Shown here in pieces: positions 10,614-20,837 of a stretch of DNA of 64,000 nucleotides. The notes below the pieces were generated by a model. It saw nothing but the letters and a program-made list of their open reading frames with translations, made no database searches and had not been told where the DNA came from. How positions within the stretch are numbered: the stretch's first letter is position 1; the number at the start of each line of letters is the position of its first letter. Both the position numbers and the translations under genes were made by a program. Origin of the DNA: Ramlibacter terrae (GTDB taxonomy: Bacteria > Pseudomonadota > Gammaproteobacteria > Burkholderiales > Burkholderiaceae_C); assembly GCA_013127575.1 (NCBI GenBank), contig CP053418.1:3224001-3288000 (forward strand). Reading direction: 5' to 3'.

Positions 10614-12045
10614 TCAGGCGTCGGCCGGGTCGAACACCGCCATCGACTCCACGTGCGCCGTGTGCGGGAACATGTTGACCACGCCCGCCGCGCTGCACTG
10701 GTAGCCGGCCTGGTGCACCAGCAGGCCCGCGTCGCGCGCCGTGGTCGCCGGGTTGCAGCTCACGTAGACGATGCGCTTCGGCGGCGTCCAGCCATCCGTG
10801 CGCAGCGACGGATCTGGTGCAGGTCGGCCAAGGCCTTCGACAGCGCGAAGGCGCCTTCGCGCGGAGGGTCGATCAGCCAGCGGTCGGCCATGCCGTCGGC
10901 CACCAGCTGCTGCGGCGTGATCTCGAAGAGGTTGCGCGCCTGGAAGCGGGTTGGCGCCAGGGCGCAGCGCGCCGCGCTGCTGCTGGTTGCGCGCGTGGTT
11001 CTCGCGCGAGCGCGCCACCAGCGCCTCGCTGCCCTCGATGCCCAGCACCTCGCCGGCCCGCGTGGCCAGCGGCAGCGTGAAGTTGCCGAGACCGCAGAAC
11101 CAGTCGATCACGCGGTCGCTGCCCTGCGGATCCAGCAGGCGCACGGCGCGGTCGACCAGCACGCGGTTGATGTGGGGGTTGACCTGCGTGAAGTCGGTCG
11201 GGCGGAACGGCATCACGATGCCGAACTCCGGCAGCGCATAGCTCAGTTCGTCGCCGCCCGGAGCCTGCCCCGGACCCGATCCGGGGTCGAGCAGCTTGAC
11301 CGTGTCCGGGCCCTTCGGCTGCAGCCACCATTGAACGCCCGGGTGCTCCGCGGCGAAAGCGCGCAGCTTGGCCAGGTCCCCTTCGGACAGCGGCTCCGGT
11401 GCCGCAGCACCAGCGCCGTGACGCGGTCGCCACAGGCCAGTTCGATCTGCGGGCAGGTCTCGATGGCGTCCATGGACGCGATCAGCGCGCGCAGCGGCAG
11501 CAGCAGGTCGCTGACGTGCGCGGGCACCACGTGGCATTCCTTGATGTCGGCGACGTAGCGGCTCTTGCGCTCGTGGAAGCCGACCAGCACCGCGCCCTTC
11601 TTGCGCACGTGCCGCACGCTGAAGCGCGCGCGCCAGCGGTAGCCCCGGGCCGGGCCTTCGATGGCGGGCAGCACGGTGTCGGGCTTGACCTTGCCCGGGT
11701 GCCACAGGTTGTCTTCGAGCACGCGCTGCTTGATGGCCACCGGGCCCCCACGTGCAGGTGCTGCATCTTGCAGCCGCCGCCGCAGGCGCCTTCGTGCAGG
11801 CCGAAGTGCGGGCAGCGCGGACGCACGCGCTGCGCCGACTCGCGGTGCACCGCCACCAGCGACGCGGCTTCCCAGTTGTTTTTCTTGCGGTGGACGTTGG
11901 CGGTGACGCGTTCGGTCGGCAGCGCGCCGTCGATGAACACCACCTTGCCGTCGGGCCGGCGGGCGACGCCCCGGGCCTCGATGTCGAGCGATTCGATTTC
12001 GAGCCAGCCCTCGGGAAGGCCGGTGGGTTCCTGCTTTTCTGTCAT
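10614..12045 (-). CDS. rlmD: 23S rRNA (uracil-1939-C5)-methyltransferase RlmD
   Basis: SAM-dependent RNA methyltransferase with an N-terminal TRAM domain and a [4Fe-4S] cluster. Cluster cysteines are in [20 protein letters not shown] (about residues 76-95); the SAM domain shows [16 protein letters not shown], and the catalytic cysteine is in [12 protein letters not shown]. Start [20 protein letters not shown] at 12045. Shifts near 11740 and 11400 are repaired by CCWGG (VGAQVAIKQR; LRHLEPLSEGD); two more lie between 10800 and 11000. A paralogous step in rRNA maturation; not essential in E. coli. Confidence 0.9.
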
Positions 12046-12066
12046 GGGCCCGATTGTCTCAGGCCC

Positions 12067-12861
12067 TCACTTCCAGGCCGCGAGGTACTCCTGCCAGTGC
12101 GGCTCCGGGGCGCCAGTTCGCCCAGCGTCTGCTTGACGAAATCGATTTCCTGCGCGTACTCGGCCTCGGTGAAGCCGCAGCGCATCTTCTGGAAGCGGCA
12201 GTACAGCAGGTAGGTGTTCATCACGTCCGTCTCGCAGTAGCGGCGGATTTCCTCCAGCTTGCCGTCGCGGTAGGCCGTGTAGACCTGCGAACCGTCCATG
12301 CCCAGCTTGCCCGGGAAGCCGCACAGCTTCGCCAGCGCGTCCAGCGGCGCGTTGGCGCGGCCGTTGTACAGCGCCAGCAGGTCCATCAGGTCGAGGTGCC
12401 GCATGTGGTACCGGCTGATGTAGTTGTTCCACTTGAACTCGCGGTCATCGGGGCCGCCGCCCTCGCCCATGCACCAGTAGCGGTCCGCCTGCACGCCGTG
12501 GCGCAGCCCGCGGTAGTGCAGCACCGGCAGGTCGAAGCCGCTGCCGTTCCAGCTCACCAACTGCGGCGTGTGCTTTTCCAGCGCGTTGAAGAAGGCCGGA
12601 TCACCTTGCCTTCGCTCGCGTCGTCGCGGTCCACGAACGAGTGCACCTTCAGGCCGTCTGCGCCGCGGAACACGCAGCTGATCACCAGCACCCGCTGCAG
12701 GTACAGCGGCGTGAAGTCGCTCTGGTTGTTGTCCTTGCGCTCCTGCAGCCAGTCGGCGTAGACCTGCGCGTCGGGCACGTCGGCGGGCACGCCGCGCAAG
12801 AGGCGAAGGCCCTCGACGTCAGGGATGGATTCGATGTCGAAAACGAGGACGGGCAGGGCAT
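12067..12861 (-). CDS. Predicted 3'-5' exonuclease, DNA polymerase B-like
   Basis: DnaQ/RNase H-fold protein of the predicted PolB-like 3'-5' exonuclease family. ExoI motif VLVFDIESIP holds the metal-binding D-x-E; ExoII is VSWNGSGFDLPVL (N..FD), and ExoIII is RRYCETDVMNTYLLY (Y-x3-D form). Shifts at about 12600 (repaired by CCAGG to VIQAFFNALEKH) and 12110 (PQEPHWQEYLAAWK). The start is uncertain: ATG at 12861 is one base out of frame with LPVLVFDIE, probably another base error. It lies between rpoS and rlmD on the same strand. Confidence 0.8.
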
Positions 12862-12880
12862 CGCGCGACTGTAGCAGCCG

Positions 12881-13896
12881 TCAGAACAGCGCCTGCTTGT
12901 CGACGCCGCTGCGCTGCATCTGCCGCTTGAGCTTCATCAGCGCCTCGTTCTGGATCTGCCGCACCCGTTCGCGCGTGAGGCCCAGCCGGTCGCTGAGCAC
13001 TTCCAGCGTCTCGGGCTCGCGGTCGTGCAGCCCGAAGCGGCCTTCCAGCACTTCCTTCTCGCGGCCGGACAAGGCCTCGAGCCAGCTCGCGAGCAGCCGC
13101 TCCACCTCGTGGTCCTGCGTCACGCCGGTCGGGTCGGGCGTGACTTCGTCCGCCATGGAGTCGGCCAGCGTGTGCTCGTCGCCCGAGCGGTCCACCACCA
13201 GGGCGTCGAGCGACTTCGGCGTTTCGGCCAGCGCCAGCAACTGCGCCACCTCCTGCACGTCGCGCCCGAGCAGCGCGGCGACGTCCTCGACGCGCACGCC
13301 ATCGCCGTCGATCCCGCCACGCGCGGCAGCGAACGCGGGGTCGTTCTCCAGCGTACGGCGGGCGCGCAGCACCTGCTGCAGTTCGCGCACCACGTGCACC
13401 GGCAGCCGGATCACGCGTCCCTGGTTCATCACCGCGCGTTCGACCGATTGCCGGATCCACCGGTGGCGTAGGTGGAAAAGCGGAAGCCGCGCTCGGGCTC
13501 GAACTTGTCGATGGCGTGCATCAGCCCGAGGTTGCCTTCCTCGATGAGGTCGGCCAGCGGCACGCCGCGCCCGAGGTAGCCCTTGGCGATGCTGACCACC
13601 AGCCGCAGGTTGTGCTCGATCATCGACTGGCGGGCATCGAAGTCGCCGGCGCGCGCGCGGGTGGCGGTCTCGAACTCCTGCTCCGCCGTGAACAGCGTGG
13701 TGCGCCGCACGTCGCGCAGGTAGAGGGTGAGCGTGTCGGTGGATTCGCCCGCCAGCTCCTTCGGCAGCGCGCGCAGGCGCTGGTCGGGCAAGTCCTCGGG
13801 CGCGGGGCCTTCGGCCGGCTCATCCGCAACGGGCCGATCCGCATCGGGCCGGGCGCCCGAGGGCGTCGCCGATGCGGGGCCGTCGCGGCGCTTCAT
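12881..13896 (-). CDS. rpoS: RNA polymerase sigma factor RpoS
   Basis: Stationary-phase/general-stress sigma factor of the sigma-70 family. Region 1.2 is [20 protein letters not shown], region 2 is [20 protein letters not shown] and [20 protein letters not shown], and region 4 carries [20 protein letters not shown]. The frame shifts at 13460; adding T to make CCTGG gives the invariant FSTYATWWIRQSIERA. An Arg/Pro/Glu-rich N-terminal extension (residues 1-45) precedes region 1.2. Linked to nlpD upstream by a 2-base gap, as in many proteobacteria, where an rpoS promoter lies in nlpD. Confidence 0.95.
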
Positions 13897-13898
13897 CG

Positions 13899-14776
13899 CT
13901 ACCTCGCGGGCAGGTACCGCGATGGGTCGACCGGCTTGCCCTGCCGGCGGATTTCGAAGTGCAGCTTGACGCGGTCGGTATCGGTCGACCCCATCTCCGC
14001 GATCTTCTGGCCCTTGCGCACTGTCTGGTCTTCCTTCACGGCCAGCGACTGGTTGTGCGCATAGGCCGTGAGGTAGGTGTTGTTGTGCTTCAGGATGATC
14101 AGGTTGCCGTAGCCGCGCAGGCCGGCGCCCGCGTACACGACGCGGCCGTCGGCCGCGGCCAGCACCGGCTCGCCCGGGCGGCCCCCGATGTCGAGGCCCT
14201 TGTTCTTCTGCTCGTCGAAGCCCGCCAGCACGGCGCCGCCGGCGGTGGGCCACGACCAGGCGATCTCTTCCTCGGCGGGCACCGCGGTGCCGGTGGACGG
14301 CGTGGCGGTGGTGACGGGGCCGCGCGGGGCGCTGGCTGCGCTGGCCGGCGGCAAGGGCGCCGACGCGCTGCCGGTGGCGGGCGCGATCGGCTGGGCCACC
14401 ACCGTGCCCGGGGGCGGCGCCGGCGGGGCGACCCGCAGCACTGGCCGACCTCGATCACGTTGGGGTTGGCCAGCTCGCTCCAGCGCGCGATGTCGCGCCA
14501 GTTCTGGCCGTTTTCCAGCGCGATGCGGATCAGCGTGTCGCCCGGCTTCACGGTGTAGTAGCCGGGCTTGCCGGCGTTCTCGGCGCCCGGCAGCACCACG
14601 ACGGCGGGCGGCGCGGGCTGGGCCGCCACGGTGCCCGGGCGGGCGAGGCCGCGGTCCTCCACGGGAGCGGGAGAGCGGCGGGGCGCGGCGCACGCTGCGA
14701 CCAGGCCGCACACCAGCACGGCCGGGGTCATCTTCACGGCGCGTTGGCGCAACTGCTGCATCGTCTTGTTCCTCAT
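13899..14776 (-). CDS. nlpD: Murein hydrolase activator NlpD (LysM and M23 lipoprotein)
   Basis: Outer-membrane lipoprotein activating cell-division amidases. A lipobox LVAAC lies at the end of the signal peptide (about residue 30). A LysM domain follows ([20 protein letters not shown]), then a Pro/Ala-rich linker and a degenerate M23 peptidase domain ([59 protein letters not shown]). The metal ligands are not all present, as expected of activator NlpD proteins. One shift near 14437 is repaired by CCAGG to VGQVLRVAPP. Start overlaps the pcm stop by 4 bases. Confidence 0.92.
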
Positions 14777-15540
14777 GCGATGCCCGATTTTAGGGGGACA
14801 AAGTGAACGGCCTCCAGAAGCGTCTGGCGCAACTGCCCCGCGGCCTTCTCCATGACCACCAGCGCCTGCTGCCCGGTGGCCGTGACCATGGGCGCCACGA
14901 GCCGCCCGCCCTCGGCGAGCTGCTCGGTCCACGCGGCCGGAATCGCCTCGCCGCCGGCCGCAGCGATGATCCCCGCATAGGGCGCGCCCTTGGCGAATCC
15001 CACCATGCCGTCGCCGAACAGCAGGTGCACGTTCGGCAGGCGGAAGTGCCGCAGGTTCTCGCGCGCCTTGTCGTGCAGGCCGCGCAGCCGCTCGACGCTG
15101 TAGACCTCGGTGGCGACGCAGCTCAGGACGGCGGCCTGGTAGCCGCAGCCGGTGCCGACCTCGAGCACGCGCCCCGGGCGGCCGTCGGCGCCAGTGCGGC
15201 CCGCCAGCAGCAACTCGATCATGCGCGCGACCACGCTGGGCTTGGAGATCGTCTGGCCGAGGCCGATCGGCAGGCTGGTGTCTTCGTACGCCTGGTTCAC
15301 CAGCGCGCTGTCGACGAAGCGATGCCGCTCCACGGCGCCCATCGCACGCAGCACGCGCGCATCGGACACGCCTTGCCCCGCGAGCTTCTGCACCATGCGC
15401 GCGCGCACCGCCTGCGAGTCCATGCCGTGGCCCGAGGGCACGTCGTGCAGCCGCGGCTGGTGCTGCGCCGCCGGACGCGCGGGCGCGGCCTTGGCCGGGC
15501 CGTTGTCGAGGCGCGCGGGGAAGCTCGGACGCCGCGTCAT
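14773..15540 (-). CDS. pcm: Protein-L-isoaspartate O-methyltransferase
   Basis: Intact 255-residue SAM-dependent repair enzyme that methylates isoaspartyl residues in aged proteins. SAM motif I is [16 protein letters not shown], and the substrate-side loop [15 protein letters not shown] is typical. An N-terminal extension of about 45 residues (Ala/Pro-rich) precedes the usual VRARMVQKL start, so translation may begin at the internal methionine of [11 protein letters not shown]. Overlaps surE and nlpD by 4 bases each (ATGA). Confidence 0.95.
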   Translation of the reverse strand: MTRRPSFPARLDNGPAKAAPARPAAQHQPRLHDVPSGHGMDSQAVRARMVQKLAGQGVSDARVLRAMGAVERHRFVDSALVNQAYEDTSLPIGLGQTISKPSVVARMIELLLAGRTGADGRPGRVLEVGTGCGYQAAVLSCVATEVYSVERLRGLHDKARENLRHFRLPNVHLLFGDGMVGFAKGAPYAGIIAAAGGEAIPAAWTEQLAEGGRLVAPMVTATGQQALVVMEKAAGQLRQTLLEAVHFVPLKSGIA

Positions 15541-16306
15541 CCGTCGAGCCCGAGTTCGATCTTCGCCGCCGCCGGCCCCAGAACGGCAGCGTGTCGTGGT
15601 CGGTCAGGTCCACCTTCAGCGGCGTGATCGTGGGATGGCCTTGCAGCGTGGCGTGGAAGTCGGTCCCCTCGGCATCGTCCTTCGCCTTGCCGGCCCCGCC
15701 GATCCAGTACATCGTGACGCCGTGCGGGCTGGTCTGCGAGATCACCTTCTCCGCCGCGTGGCGGCGGCCGAGGCGGCACACCTTGAACGGCTTGAGATCG
15801 TCGAACGCCAGGTTCGGGATGTTGACGTTCAGCAGCCAGTGCGCGCCGTCGGTGCGGTGCCGCGCGGCCGGGGAACTGCACCAGCTCGCGCGCCTTGCGG
15901 GCGGCGGAATCGAGGTGGCCCCAGCCCTTCTCGACCTGCGAGAAGGCGATGGCCGGCACGCCGAACAGGTAGCCCTCCATCGCGGCGCCGACCGTGCCGA
16001 ATAGATCGTGTCGTCGCCCATGTTGGCGCCGTTGTTGATGCCGCTGACCACCAGATCGGGCTTGTAGCCAAGGAGGCCTGTCAGCGCGATGTGGACGCAA
16101 TCGGCCGGCGTGCCGTTGACGTACTTGAATCCGTTGGCCGCCTCGGTCACGTACAGCGGCTGGTGCAGCGTGAGCGCGTTCGACTTCGCGCTGTTGTTGT
16201 GCTCCGGCGCGACCACCTCCACGTCGCCGAGGTCGCGGATGGCCTCGTACAGTGCCACGATGCCCGGCGCCTGGTAGCCGTCGTCGTTCGAGAGCAGGAT
16301 CTTCAT
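15537..16306 (-). CDS. surE: 5'/3'-nucleotidase SurE
   Basis: Stationary-phase survival nucleotidase that dephosphorylates nucleoside monophosphates with a divalent metal. The metal-binding N7-D8-D9 ([15 protein letters not shown]) and later [20 protein letters not shown] are hallmarks. Shifts near 16000 (GGG run), 15868 and 15580; the latter two are repaired by CCAGG ([23 protein letters not shown]). First gene of surE-pcm-nlpD-rpoS, the conserved stationary-phase cluster. Confidence 0.93.
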
Positions 16307-16399
16307 GTTGCGACGATTGTAGGTTCGCCGTCACCGCTGGGACATTCCCCGGGCCAGCCTGTTCCCTATGATCGCGCAATAGTGAACGGAGACGTCCCC

Positions 16400-17386
16400 A
16401 TGCATGCCTGGCTTTGCGAAAACCCCGTCGGCGTCGATGCGCTGCAATGGAAGGAACTGCCGACGCCGCAGCCCAAGGCCGGCGAGGTGCTGGTGAAGAT
16501 CGAGGCGGCCAGCCTGAACTTCCCCGACCTGCTGATCGTGCAGAACAAGTACCAGATGAAGCCGCCGCTGCCCTTCGTGCCGGGTTCGGAGTACGCGGGC
16601 ACGGTCGAAGCGGCCGGCGACGGCGTCACGCACCTGAAGGTGGGCCAGCCGGTTGCGTGCCTGTCGGGCACCGGGGGCTTCGGCACCCACACCATCGCGC
16701 CGGCCGCGCTGTGCATGCCGCTGCCGCCCGGCTTCCCGTTCGTGGACGCCGCGGCTTTCATCATGATCTACGCCACGTCGCACCATGCGCTGGCGGACCG
16801 GGCGCAGCTCAAGGCGGGCGAGACGGTGCTGGTGCTCGGCGCGGCCGGCGGCGTCGGCACCGCGGCCATCCAGATCGCCAAGGCGATGGGCGCGCGCGTG
16901 ATCGCCGCCGCCTCCACCGACGAGAAGTGCGAGCTCTGCAAATCCATCGGCGCCGACGCCGCCATCAACTACAGCACGCATGCCGTGCCCAATGCCTTCC
17001 GCGACGCGGTGAAGGCCGAGACCGATGGCAAGGGCCCCGACGTGATCTACGACCCGGTGGGCGGCGATTTCGCCGAGCCGGCGTTCCGCTCCATCGCCTG
17101 GCGCGGCCGCTACCTGGTGGTCGGGTTCGCCAGCGGGCCCATCCCCAGCCTGCCGCTGAACCTGGCGCTGCTCAAGGGCGCCTCCATCGTCGGCGTGTTC
17201 TGGGGCGACTTTTCCCGCCGCGAACCCAAGGCCAACGCCGCCATGATGGGCGAACTGGCCCAGTGGTACCTGCAAGGCAAGGTCAAGCCGGTGATCGACC
17301 GGACGATGCCGATGGCGGAGCTGAAGGCCGCGTATGCGCGCATGGGATCGCGCGAGGTGAAGGGCAAGCTGGTGCTGGTGAACTAG
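16400..17386 (+). CDS. NADPH:quinone oxidoreductase, MDR family
   Basis: Intact 328-residue zinc-free medium-chain dehydrogenase. N-terminal GroES-like domain ([36 protein letters not shown]) and Rossmann domain with [20 protein letters not shown], the AAGGVG nucleotide-binding form typical of quinone oxidoreductases. Likely reduces quinones or enoyl-type substrates with NADPH; the substrate is not determinable. Start ATG at 16400 chosen over upstream open frame. Divergent from surE with a 93-base gap. Confidence 0.88.
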   Translation: MHAWLCENPVGVDALQWKELPTPQPKAGEVLVKIEAASLNFPDLLIVQNKYQMKPPLPFVPGSEYAGTVEAAGDGVTHLKVGQPVACLSGTGGFGTHTIAPAALCMPLPPGFPFVDAAAFIMIYATSHHALADRAQLKAGETVLVLGAAGGVGTAAIQIAKAMGARVIAAASTDEKCELCKSIGADAAINYSTHAVPNAFRDAVKAETDGKGPDVIYDPVGGDFAEPAFRSIAWRGRYLVVGFASGPIPSLPLNLALLKGASIVGVFWGDFSRREPKANAAMMGELAQWYLQGKVKPVIDRTMPMAELKAAYARMGSREVKGKLVLVN

Positions 17387-17393
17387 CTTCGTC

Positions 17394-17413
17394 GTTCCCG
17401 CGAAGGCGGGAAC
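17394..17413. repeat. GTTCCCGC-GAAG-GCGGGAAC hairpin
   Basis: Perfect 8-base inverted repeat around GAAG, 7 bases after the oxidoreductase stop. Elements of this kind (TTCCCGCGAAGGCGGGAA) are common dispersed palindromes in Comamonadaceae genomes and may also end transcription. Only one copy is seen in the window. Confidence 0.6.
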
Positions 17414-17465
17414 CCGGGGTTCCCCACTTCAGCCCCTCTCCGTCGGGCTATAATCTCGGGCTCGC

Positions 17466-17542
17466 GGTGGCTGTAGCTCAGTTGGTAGAGTCCAGGATTG
17501 TGATTCCTGTTGTCGTGGGTTCGAGTCCCATCAGCCACCCCA
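17466..17542 (+). tRNA. tRNA-His (GTG anticodon)
   Basis: Cloverleaf with acceptor stem GTGGCTG/CAGCCAC, the extra G-1 (17466) opposite C73 that marks tRNA-His, anticodon loop TTGTGAT in stem CAGGA/TCCTG, T-arm CGTGGGTTCGAGTCCCA and encoded CCA at 17540-17542. The D-stem GCTC/GAGT has one G-U pair. A terminator follows 14 bases later. Confidence 0.95.
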
Positions 17543-17555
17543 GCGCAATTTCCCG

Positions 17556-17578
17556 ATCAGGCCCCTCGCGGGCCTGAT
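17556..17578 (+). terminator. Terminator after tRNA-His
   Basis: Stem ATCAGGCCC/GGGCCTGAT with loop CTCGC, followed by TTCATTTC. Placement just after the tRNA supports intrinsic termination. Confidence 0.8.
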
Positions 17579-17620
17579 TTCATTTCAGCGGCCCCGGGCC
17601 GCACGCGGTAAGCTCGACCG

Positions 17621-17943
17621 ATGACCACCTCGTCGGGCCTGCCGGACCTCGTCGCCACCGGGTCGCTTCACACGCGCGAGCTGGACGAGCGCGGGTCCAC
17701 CTCCCCGTTGCGGCTGGTGCGGGCCGCACGCACGCTGGCCTCCATGCGCTCCGGCGGGTTGCTCCGGATCGTGACGCGCGACGAACCGTCGCTGCGCGAG
17801 TTCCGGGCGCTGGCGACGGTCAAGAACTTCCCCTGGTGATTTCGCAAGAGCGCATCGGCGCCGACTACGTGCACCTGCTCGCGCCGCAGCGCGAAGCGCC
17901 CTCCGACGCGTGGGCGAGCGATTCGCCGAACGGCGCGAACTAG
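17621..17943 (+). CDS. TusA/SirA-like small protein lacking the active-site cysteine
   Basis: The product (about 107 residues) has the TusA fold pattern: LDERGSTSPLRLVRAARTL, then GGLLRIVTRDEPSLREF and, after a shift near 17830, VISQERIGADYVHLLAP. TusA proteins pass persulfide sulfur on the cysteine of a G-x-x-CP motif; here the position reads STSP, so sulfur transfer as known is not possible without another residue. The similarity is by pattern only. It converges on the next gene and the two stop codons overlap. Confidence 0.55.
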
Positions 17944-18273
17944 CGGCCCTTGGCTCCCCGCGGCGGCGGTTGCAGGAAGCGGGTCTCTTCTTCTGGTCGA
18001 GCTCATGGCCCGCCTGCGGCGCGCGATCCTCCGCCGACAGGCGGCGGAAGAACTTCTCGGCCCGCTCGGGGCCGAAGCTCTGGGCAGGGTTCTTCAGCGC
18101 GTACGCGGTCCCCGACTCGGTGATCGCCACCGGCGCTTCGCCGAAGAAGGCGACCCGCACCACCGGGGAGGTGACGATGGTCTTCAGGCCGGCCTGCCCG
18201 CTGTGCACGGCCCCCACCAGGCGGTCGTCGTCCGTCGCCCCCAGCCTTCGATCCAGATGACCGTGTTGTCCAT
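17940..18273 (-). CDS. Hypothetical protein (about 110 residues)
   Basis: Not recognised. The readable core is DDDRLVGAVHSGQAGLKTIV, VRVAFFGEAPVAITESGTAY and FGPERAEKFFRRLSAED, with a start MDNTVIWIEGWG at 18273. Shifts near 18245 and 17985 are inferred: after the second the protein ends ETRFLQPPPRGAKGR with a stop at 17940-17942. G+C-rich third positions are consistent with coding. No signal peptide or membrane segment. Confidence 0.5.
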
Positions 18274-18291
18274 CGCCGCCCCTTGCCTCCC

Positions 18292-18723
18292 TCAGTCCAG
18301 CAGTTCCCCGGGCACGTTGCCGCCGTTGGCCGCGAGCTTGGCCATGACGGCCTTGTGCAGCCACACGTTCATCTGCGCCGAATCTTCCATCAGCGCCGGC
18401 GGGCAACCGAGTTCGGTCGCCAGTTCCTTGCGCGCCGCCAGGCTGCTGTCGATGTCCAGCAGCTTGAGCAGGTCGACGATCGAGGTGCGCCAGTTCAGCT
18501 TCTGCGAACTGGCGGCGGCCTTCTGTTCCAGCTGCGCGGCCACGTCCACCTGCTTGGCGGGCTGCGCGGCGGCGGCAGCCGGCGCGGCGCCCGCCCCGGC
18601 GATATTGGTGTTCGGCTGCGCCGGTGCGGCCGCCGGTGCGGCGGGCGTGCGCAGCATCTCCTCGACCTTGCCGGCGCCGGCGTCGAAGCCCAGTTTGTCC
18701 ATGATCTTGCTGAAAAAACCCAT
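18292..18723 (-). CDS. DUF3597 domain protein
   Basis: Intact 143-residue protein. Residues 1-25 (MGFFSKIMDKLGFDAGAG) are amphipathic, followed by an Ala/Pro-rich linker and the DUF3597 domain (VDVAAQLEQKAAASSQKLNW, TSIVDLLKLLDIDSSLAARK, DSAQMNVWLHKAVMAKLA). The domain resembles a LysM-associated or peptidoglycan-binding-like helical fold in other members; function unknown. Divergent from the glutaminase gene. Confidence 0.85.
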   Translation of the reverse strand: MGFFSKIMDKLGFDAGAGKVEEMLRTPAAPAAAPAQPNTNIAGAGAAPAAAAAQPAKQVDVAAQLEQKAAASSQKLNWRTSIVDLLKLLDIDSSLAARKELATELGCPPALMEDSAQMNVWLHKAVMAKLAANGGNVPGELLD

Positions 18724-18819
18724 TGCGTTCTCCTTGTCGTCTTGAGCAGGCCGACAGTACCGGGGAATCGCCGTCACCGGTTGCGCGCGTAACCAATGGT
18801 GCGCGCCGCACAATGCCGC

Positions 18820-19731
18820 ATGGATTTCCAGCCGCTGCTCGAAGAGATCGCCGCCACCCTCCAGCCCGAACTCGGCGCGCAGGGACGCGTGGCCGACTAC
18901 ATCCCCGCGCTCGGCCGCGTGCCGGCGGACCGGTTCGGGATCGCGCTGCGCACGGTCGACGGCGAGGAAGCCCATGCCGGCGACAGCACGACCGGCTTCT
19001 CGATCCAGAGCATTTCCAAGCTGTTCTCGCTCACGCTCGGCATGCGCGAGCTGGGCGAGGCGCTGTGGGACCGCATCGGCCGCGAGCCTTCGGGCAACCC
19101 GTTCAACTCGCTGGTGCAGCTCGAGTCCGAGCACGGCGTCCCGCGCAACCCGTTCATCAACGCGGGCGCCATCGCGATCGCCGACCGGCTGGTGAGCCGG
19201 CTCGACGCGAAGGCGGTGACGCTGGAGCTGCTGTCCGGCCTTTGCGGCGAGCAGGTGGCGTACGACGAGGAAGTGGCGGCCTCCGAAGCGGCGACCGGCT
19301 TCCGGAACTTCGCGCTGGCGAACTTCATGAAGAGCTTCGGCCGCATCGACAACGCGGTGTCCGAAGTGCTGGACGTGTACTTCCACCACTGCGCGCTGCG
19401 AATGAGCTGCCTGCAGCTGGCACGCGCCACCGGCTACCTGTGCCGCGACGGCCGCCATCCGTATGGCGGCGCGCCCGTGCTGACCGACCGGCAGGCGCGC
19501 CGCGTGAACGCCTTGATGCTGACCTGCGGCACCTACGATGCGGCGGGCGAGTTCGCCTTCCGCATCGGGCTGCCGTGCAAGAGCGGGGTGGGCGGCGGCA
19601 TCGTGGCCGTGGTGCCCGACCGCCTCACGCTGTGCGTGTGGTCCCCGGCGCTGGAGCCCAGCGGCAACTCGCTGCTGGGCATGAAGGCGCTGGAGATGTT
19701 CACCGCGCGCACCGGCCTGTCGGTGTTCTGA
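18820..19731 (+). CDS. glsA: Glutaminase A
   Basis: Intact 303-residue beta-lactamase-fold enzyme converting glutamine to glutamate and ammonia. The catalytic S64-x-x-K67 (FSIQSISKLF) and the NPFINAGAIAI and CKSGVGGGI segments are family hallmarks. Start chosen at the ATG of MDFQPLLEEIAATL, where homologues begin, rather than at upstream 18796. With hut genes nearby it adds to glutamate supply, but it is not in their operon. Confidence 0.93.
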   Translation: MDFQPLLEEIAATLQPELGAQGRVADYIPALGRVPADRFGIALRTVDGEEAHAGDSTTGFSIQSISKLFSLTLGMRELGEALWDRIGREPSGNPFNSLVQLESEHGVPRNPFINAGAIAIADRLVSRLDAKAVTLELLSGLCGEQVAYDEEVAASEAATGFRNFALANFMKSFGRIDNAVSEVLDVYFHHCALRMSCLQLARATGYLCRDGRHPYGGAPVLTDRQARRVNALMLTCGTYDAAGEFAFRIGLPCKSGVGGGIVAVVPDRLTLCVWSPALEPSGNSLLGMKALEMFTARTGLSVF

Positions 19732-19738
19732 CGCCCGC

Positions 19739-20105
19739 TTACTGCGCGCGCTGCGGCGTGCCGGCCAGCACGTTCGCGGGCAGCGACGGAACGCGCGCCT
19801 GCGCCCGGTAGCTGGAGCCGCTGTCTTCGCCGGTCAGGGCATGCACCTCGTCGCGCGAAGCCACATAGGCCGAGACCACGGCTTCGCGCGTGGTGGCGCT
19901 CCGGAAGCCGCGCAGCGGGTTGTACGAGGTCGACCAGGGGGTTCACGCCGGCCTGCTTGTACGCGTGCAGTTCGGCCTGCACTTCGGCGCGCGTCTTGCT
20001 CGCGGTGAAGCGCGCTTCCGGCACGGCATTCGGGGTTTCGGCGAAGGCGCTGCCCGCGAAAGCGGCGGCGAGGACGGCGGCGGAGAGGACGAGACGGGAT
20101 TGCAT
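19739..20105 (-). CDS. DUF4148 domain exported protein
   Basis: Small periplasmic protein of a family nearly confined to Burkholderiales. A signal peptide (MQSRLVLSAAVLAAAFAGSA) is followed by FTASKTRAEVQAELHAYKQA and, after a shift near 19938 caused by an extra C beside CCTGG, GVNPWSTSYNPLRGFRSATT and SRDEVHALTGEDSGSSYRAQ. About 121 residues. Function unknown; stand-alone gene converging on glsA. Confidence 0.82.
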
Positions 20106-20213
20106 GGCATTTCCTTCGTAAGGGTTTCAGGATTCCGGCCTGTCGCGCCTGTTGGCTGCGCCGGCCGTGCATGCAATGTAGGCAGCGCGCATTAGCGCTC
20201 CATGAGCGTTCCC

Positions 20214-20812
20214 TTAGCTGGGCGTGAGGGGCACGAAAGCACCCTGCCCCAGCGCCTGCGCATGCTCGCGCAGCGCCTGCGGCCAGTCCGCGGTGCTGGC
20301 ATCGAAGCCTCCCGCGTCGCCCGCGAACAGCGCACGCAAGGCCTCTTCGTAGCCGGGCAGGTTGCCGGCGATGGCCTGCAGGAAACGGTAGGCGCGTTCG
20401 CGCGCGGCGCGCACCGCATCGGCGTCGACGGCGCCGCGGCGCGCCTCGTCGACCAGCCTGCGCAGCGTCACCGAAGCGCCGCCGGGTTGCGCGGCCAGCC
20501 ATTCCCAGTGCCGCGGCAGCAGCGTCACTTCGCGCGCGACCACCCCCAGTTGCGGACGGCCGCGGCCCCGGGGCGGCGGGGGCGGCGGCGCGGCGGCGGC
20601 AAGGGCTGCCTCGACGCGGGCGGCGGCCTCCTCGGGGCCGCCGCGCAGGTCCAGTTCGACTGGCGGCCTTCGGGATCGAAGACCAGCAACGGTTCGTCGG
20701 TCAGTGCGCTGGCGGCGCTCGACGCGGCGCGCGCAACCTCGGGCAAGCTGCCCGCGGCCAGCAGGCGGTGCCCGAGGAAGGCGCTGTGAGGAACGGCGGG
20801 GACATCGGTCAT
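20214..20812 (-). CDS. DUF2239 family protein
   Basis: About 199 residues. N-terminal part SAFLGHRLLAAGSLPEVARA and DEPLLVFDPEGRQVELDLRG; C-terminal part LGVVAREVTLLPRHWEWLAA, PGGASVTLRRLVDEARR and YRFLQAIAGNLPGYEEALRA, as in DUF2239 proteins. One frameshift near 20657 is repaired by CCAGG. Function unknown. It ends the hut-side cluster, 26 bases beyond hutF on the same strand, and may be co-transcribed. Confidence 0.75.
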
Positions 20813-20837
20813 CCCGCCAATTCTACCCGGATCAATA

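Noticed and set aside
17394..17413. Possible start of a repeat array or CRISPR
   Set aside because: Only one copy of the palindrome is present and no regular spacing of repeats occurs anywhere in the window.
17466..17542. tRNA-His as an integration site of a genomic island
   Set aside because: No integrase, no direct repeat of the tRNA 3' end and no change of base composition on either side was seen.
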